A stretch of DNA of 7,565 nt, taken from Treponema sp. Lineage in GTDB: Bacteria; Spirochaetota; Spirochaetia; Treponematales; Breznakiellaceae. Location of the stretch: the NCBI GenBank assembly GCA_031270205.1, contig JAISYA010000152.1:1-7565 (forward strand), in the 5' to 3' direction. Position numbers and translations under genes: made by a program. Positions 6,075 through 7,565 of this stretch are shown here, piece after piece. The first letter of the stretch is position 1. Each line of letters starts with the position of its first letter. The notes under the pieces were generated by a model. That model saw only the letters and a list, made by a program, of their open reading frames with translations, was not told the origin of the DNA and made no database searches.

Positions 6075-6106
6075 GGCGCTCTCAAAACCGCGGTTTTGGA
6101 ACAGCC
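6075..6106. repeat. Intercistronic palindrome, eroded member of the TTTGGAACNGCC family
   Basis: CAAAACCGCGGTTTTG (6083-6098) is a perfect 16-base palindrome. Outward pairing continues imperfectly to GGC (6075-6077) and GCC (6104-6106). The right side reads TTTGGAACAGCC (6095-6106). It directly follows the phosphofructokinase stop codon (6107-6109 on the minus strand) and precedes the LarA-like gene, so it may reduce or process read-through between the two. Its left arm has lost the complement of the motif, as expected for a decaying repeat copy. Confidence 0.6.
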
Positions 6107-7438
6107 CTACTTGTTAAACTGATTCACCATCAGCGTCGGCTGGTGGGTGGCGTCAATCGTGTCGCGCCAGAGGTTGCCTTCCGGATCGACCTTGTTGCGG
6201 TGGCTGATGACCGACTTGATGGGCAGATGGACAAACTTGTTGTTCACCAGGCCGATGATCAGCTTGGTCTTGCCCGCCATAGCCGCGTGGACGGCGGCGT
6301 TGCCCAGGCGCTCGCAGTACAGTGAATCGCCGGGATTTGCCGGCGCGGAACGAATCGCGTAACTGGGATCAATGTACTTGAGGTTAATCTCGACCTTTTG
6401 CTCTTCAAAATATTTGACAATCCGGTCCCGCAGATACGCGCCCACGTCCGCCATCTTGACGTTGCCCCCGGCGTCCGTCTTTTTCTCGGTTATAAGCTGA
6501 TCCTGCATAGCCCCTTCGGCGACAATAATCACCGCGTGTCTGCGGCGCTTGAGCCGCTCCTCAAGGTGGTGAAGAAAACCGTTGTAACCCTCCAGGTTAA
6601 AGGGCACTTCGGGGATCAGCACAAAGTTTACCTCGTGGCTCGCCAGGGCGGTACAGGCGGCGATATAGCCCGATTCCCGGCCCATCACCTTTACCAGGCC
6701 GATGCCGTTAATCGCCGAGGACGCCTCCATGTGCGCGGCGGCAACCACTTCAACGGCCTTTTCTACCGCGGTGTTAAAACCGAAGGAACGGTCGAGAAGG
6801 GCGAAATCGTTGTCGACGGTTTTGGGTATTCCAATCAGGGCGATTTTGATCCTGCGCCGGTCAACTTCTTCCGCTATGTCCAGCGTGCCGCGCTGCGTAC
6901 CGTCCCCGCCGATAGTAAAGAGCATGTTAAGATTGAGTTTTTCCATCGCGTCAACAATCTTTGACACCTCCTTGCCGCCGCCGCGCGCGCTGCCCAGGTA
7001 CGTGCCCCCCAGCTTGTGAATATCGTCAACGCTGTCCGGGTCCAGGGTCTTTAGCCCGAATTGGGACTCCGGCAGAAAGCCCTTATAGCCGTAGCGGATG
7101 CCGGAAATCCGGGTAACGCCGTAGCGGTACCAGAGGCAGCGCACTATGGCCCGAATCACGTCGTTAATCCCCGGGCACAGTCCGCCGCAGCTTACAATCC
7201 CCGCGTGCACATGGGCGGGGGTAAAATAAATCAATTCCCTCGGCCCGGCGCATTCCAGCACCTGGGAACGCTTTACCGGGGGCTGCGCTCCGGGCTTTAC
7301 ATCCACGTTCAGACGGATGAACTCTTCGTCGGTAACATAGTTTGCTATTTGGTCGCCCACCACCGTGGACATGGCAATCGGCGATTTGATGCTGCGTTTC
7401 CCCAGCTCTTCAATCGTAAAATCAACGGCTCCGGCCAT
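6107..7438 (-). CDS. pfkA: 6-phosphofructokinase, PPi-like clade with ATP-type signature
   Basis: 443 residues from ATG 7438. It phosphorylates fructose 6-phosphate to fructose 1,6-bisphosphate in the cytoplasm, the committing step of glycolysis. Motifs: GGLCPGIN (85-92), GGDGTQRG (177-184), GIPKTVDND with catalytic Asp (203-211), MGRESGYIA (252-260) and PEVPF (276-280). GGDG, rather than GGDD, is the ATP-type residue, while the Lys in GIPKT is the PPi-type residue. This combination marks the long clade that includes trypanosome, plant and spirochaetal enzymes, where tested members use ATP. ATP is therefore the likelier donor, but this is not certain. AAGGAGG five bases before ATG 7438 makes this start better than an in-frame ATG at 7492, which would add 18 residues. 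It is the first gene of the leftward block, directly behind its own promoter. The gene symbol follows common usage for the family. Confidence 0.93.
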   Translation of the reverse strand: MAGAVDFTIEELGKRSIKSPIAMSTVVGDQIANYVTDEEFIRLNVDVKPGAQPPVKRSQVLECAGPRELIYFTPAHVHAGIVSCGGLCPGINDVIRAIVRCLWYRYGVTRISGIRYGYKGFLPESQFGLKTLDPDSVDDIHKLGGTYLGSARGGGKEVSKIVDAMEKLNLNMLFTIGGDGTQRGTLDIAEEVDRRRIKIALIGIPKTVDNDFALLDRSFGFNTAVEKAVEVVAAAHMEASSAINGIGLVKVMGRESGYIAACTALASHEVNFVLIPEVPFNLEGYNGFLHHLEERLKRRRHAVIIVAEGAMQDQLITEKKTDAGGNVKMADVGAYLRDRIVKYFEEQKVEINLKYIDPSYAIRSAPANPGDSLYCERLGNAAVHAAMAGKTKLIIGLVNNKFVHLPIKSVISHRNKVDPEGNLWRDTIDATHQPTLMVNQFNK

Positions 7439-7443
7439 ATATT

Positions 7444-7450
7444 CCTCCTT
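7444..7450 (-). promoter_or_regulatory. RBS that fixes the phosphofructokinase start
   Basis: AAGGAGG on the minus strand (7450-7444) is five bases from ATG 7438. This is the same sequence and spacing as at cysK. The ATG at 7492 lies in the promoter region and has no such site. Confidence 0.85.
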
Positions 7451-7463
7451 CGTTATTATCTCA

Positions 7464-7492
7464 ACTATAAAGCGTACGCGGATCTTATGCAA
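7464..7492 (-). promoter_or_regulatory. Probable promoter of the phosphofructokinase/LarA-like/MoeA-like block
   Basis: On the minus strand TTGCAT (7492-7487), 17 bases, then TATAGT (7469-7464). The -10 matches five of six bases, the -35 three of six. The transcript would start near 7457, giving a leader of about 19 bases. It lies just inside a terminator for the preceding unit, as expected for the start of a new operon. Confidence 0.55.
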
Positions 7493-7501
7493 TGCGCCCG
7501 G

Positions 7502-7533
7502 AAAAAAAACGCGCGCGCCGGCGTGTGCGTTTT
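7502..7533 (-). terminator. Rho-independent terminator of an off-window gene
   Basis: Read on the minus strand, AAAACGC (7533-7527) begins a GC-rich stem that pairs with 7517-7506 (about 12 bp including two G-T pairs, loop CCGG at 7518-7521) and runs into eight T (7509-7502). This is a textbook intrinsic terminator for a leftward gene beyond the right edge. A TAA at 7534-7532, preceded by ten open codons, could be its stop, but the frame cannot be verified. The plus strand has only four T after the stem. Confidence 0.7.
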
Positions 7534-7565
7534 ATGCGCCGGGAAATGAGCGCCGCCGCGGTTTG

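Noticed and set aside
6053..6085. TTG start giving the LarA-like protein 11 extra residues
   Set aside because: The TTG lies inside the palindrome 6083-6098, has no ribosome binding site, and the added residues match nothing expected for the family. ATG 6052 is preferred, though its own site is also weak.
5498..6325. 275-codon open frame on the plus strand spanning the LarA-like and phosphofructokinase genes
   Set aside because: It is antisense to two clear enzymes, crosses the gap between them, has no recognisable domain and a low-complexity GC-driven composition.
7532..7564. Possible 3' end of a leftward gene: ten codons then TAA at 7534-7532
   Set aside because: The position next to the terminator fits, but ten residues in a GC-rich stretch cannot be assigned to a protein and two other frames are also open to the edge.
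7546..7565. ATG on the plus strand running off the right edge
   Set aside because: Only GGGAA directly before it, no properly spaced ribosome binding site, and too short to judge.

Overview
The window looks like chromosomal DNA from a GC-rich spirochaete, most likely a Treponema-type organism such as those of termite hindguts. This is inferred from three things: a lipoprotein with a relaxed spirochaetal lipobox and Treponema-style extracellular repeats, a phosphofructokinase of the long 'PPi-like' type known from spirochaetes, and short intergenic repeats. No sequence search was run. There is no sign of a phage, insertion sequence, CRISPR array, tRNA or rRNA.

Layout, left to right. Positions 1-112 hold no gene, only the end of a degenerate 7-base tandem repeat. 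A secreted lipoprotein built from three ~100-residue repeats lies on the minus strand (113-1399). A 318-base divergent intergenic region follows, with one strong promoter facing left for the lipoprotein and one consensus promoter facing right for cysK. cysK (cysteine synthase, 1718-2641) ends before a 17-bp perfect hairpin. A short-chain dehydrogenase resembling gluconate 5-dehydrogenase (2822-3586) comes next. It converges on a leftward block of three genes that probably form one operon, transcribed from the right: phosphofructokinase (7438 to 6107), a LarA-type nickel-pincer enzyme (6052 to 4718) and a stand-alone MoeA-like molybdopterin-binding protein with a C-terminal cysteine cluster (4660 to 3635). 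At the right edge a hairpin with a run of eight T on the minus strand separates this operon from whatever lies upstream.

Functionally the window is mostly metabolic: cysteine synthesis, sugar-acid or polyol redox, glycolysis, 2-hydroxyacid isomerisation, and a molybdopterin-related protein. The most notable gene is the LarA-like protein. It is divergent in sequence but keeps every residue I could align for holding and using the nickel-pincer cofactor, with exact spacing. The second theme is a dispersed intergenic motif, TTTGGAACNGCC, found in three of the gaps in palindromes at different stages of decay. I do not see a clearly new multi-gene system. The best leads are the LarA-like/MoeA-like pair and the repeat family.
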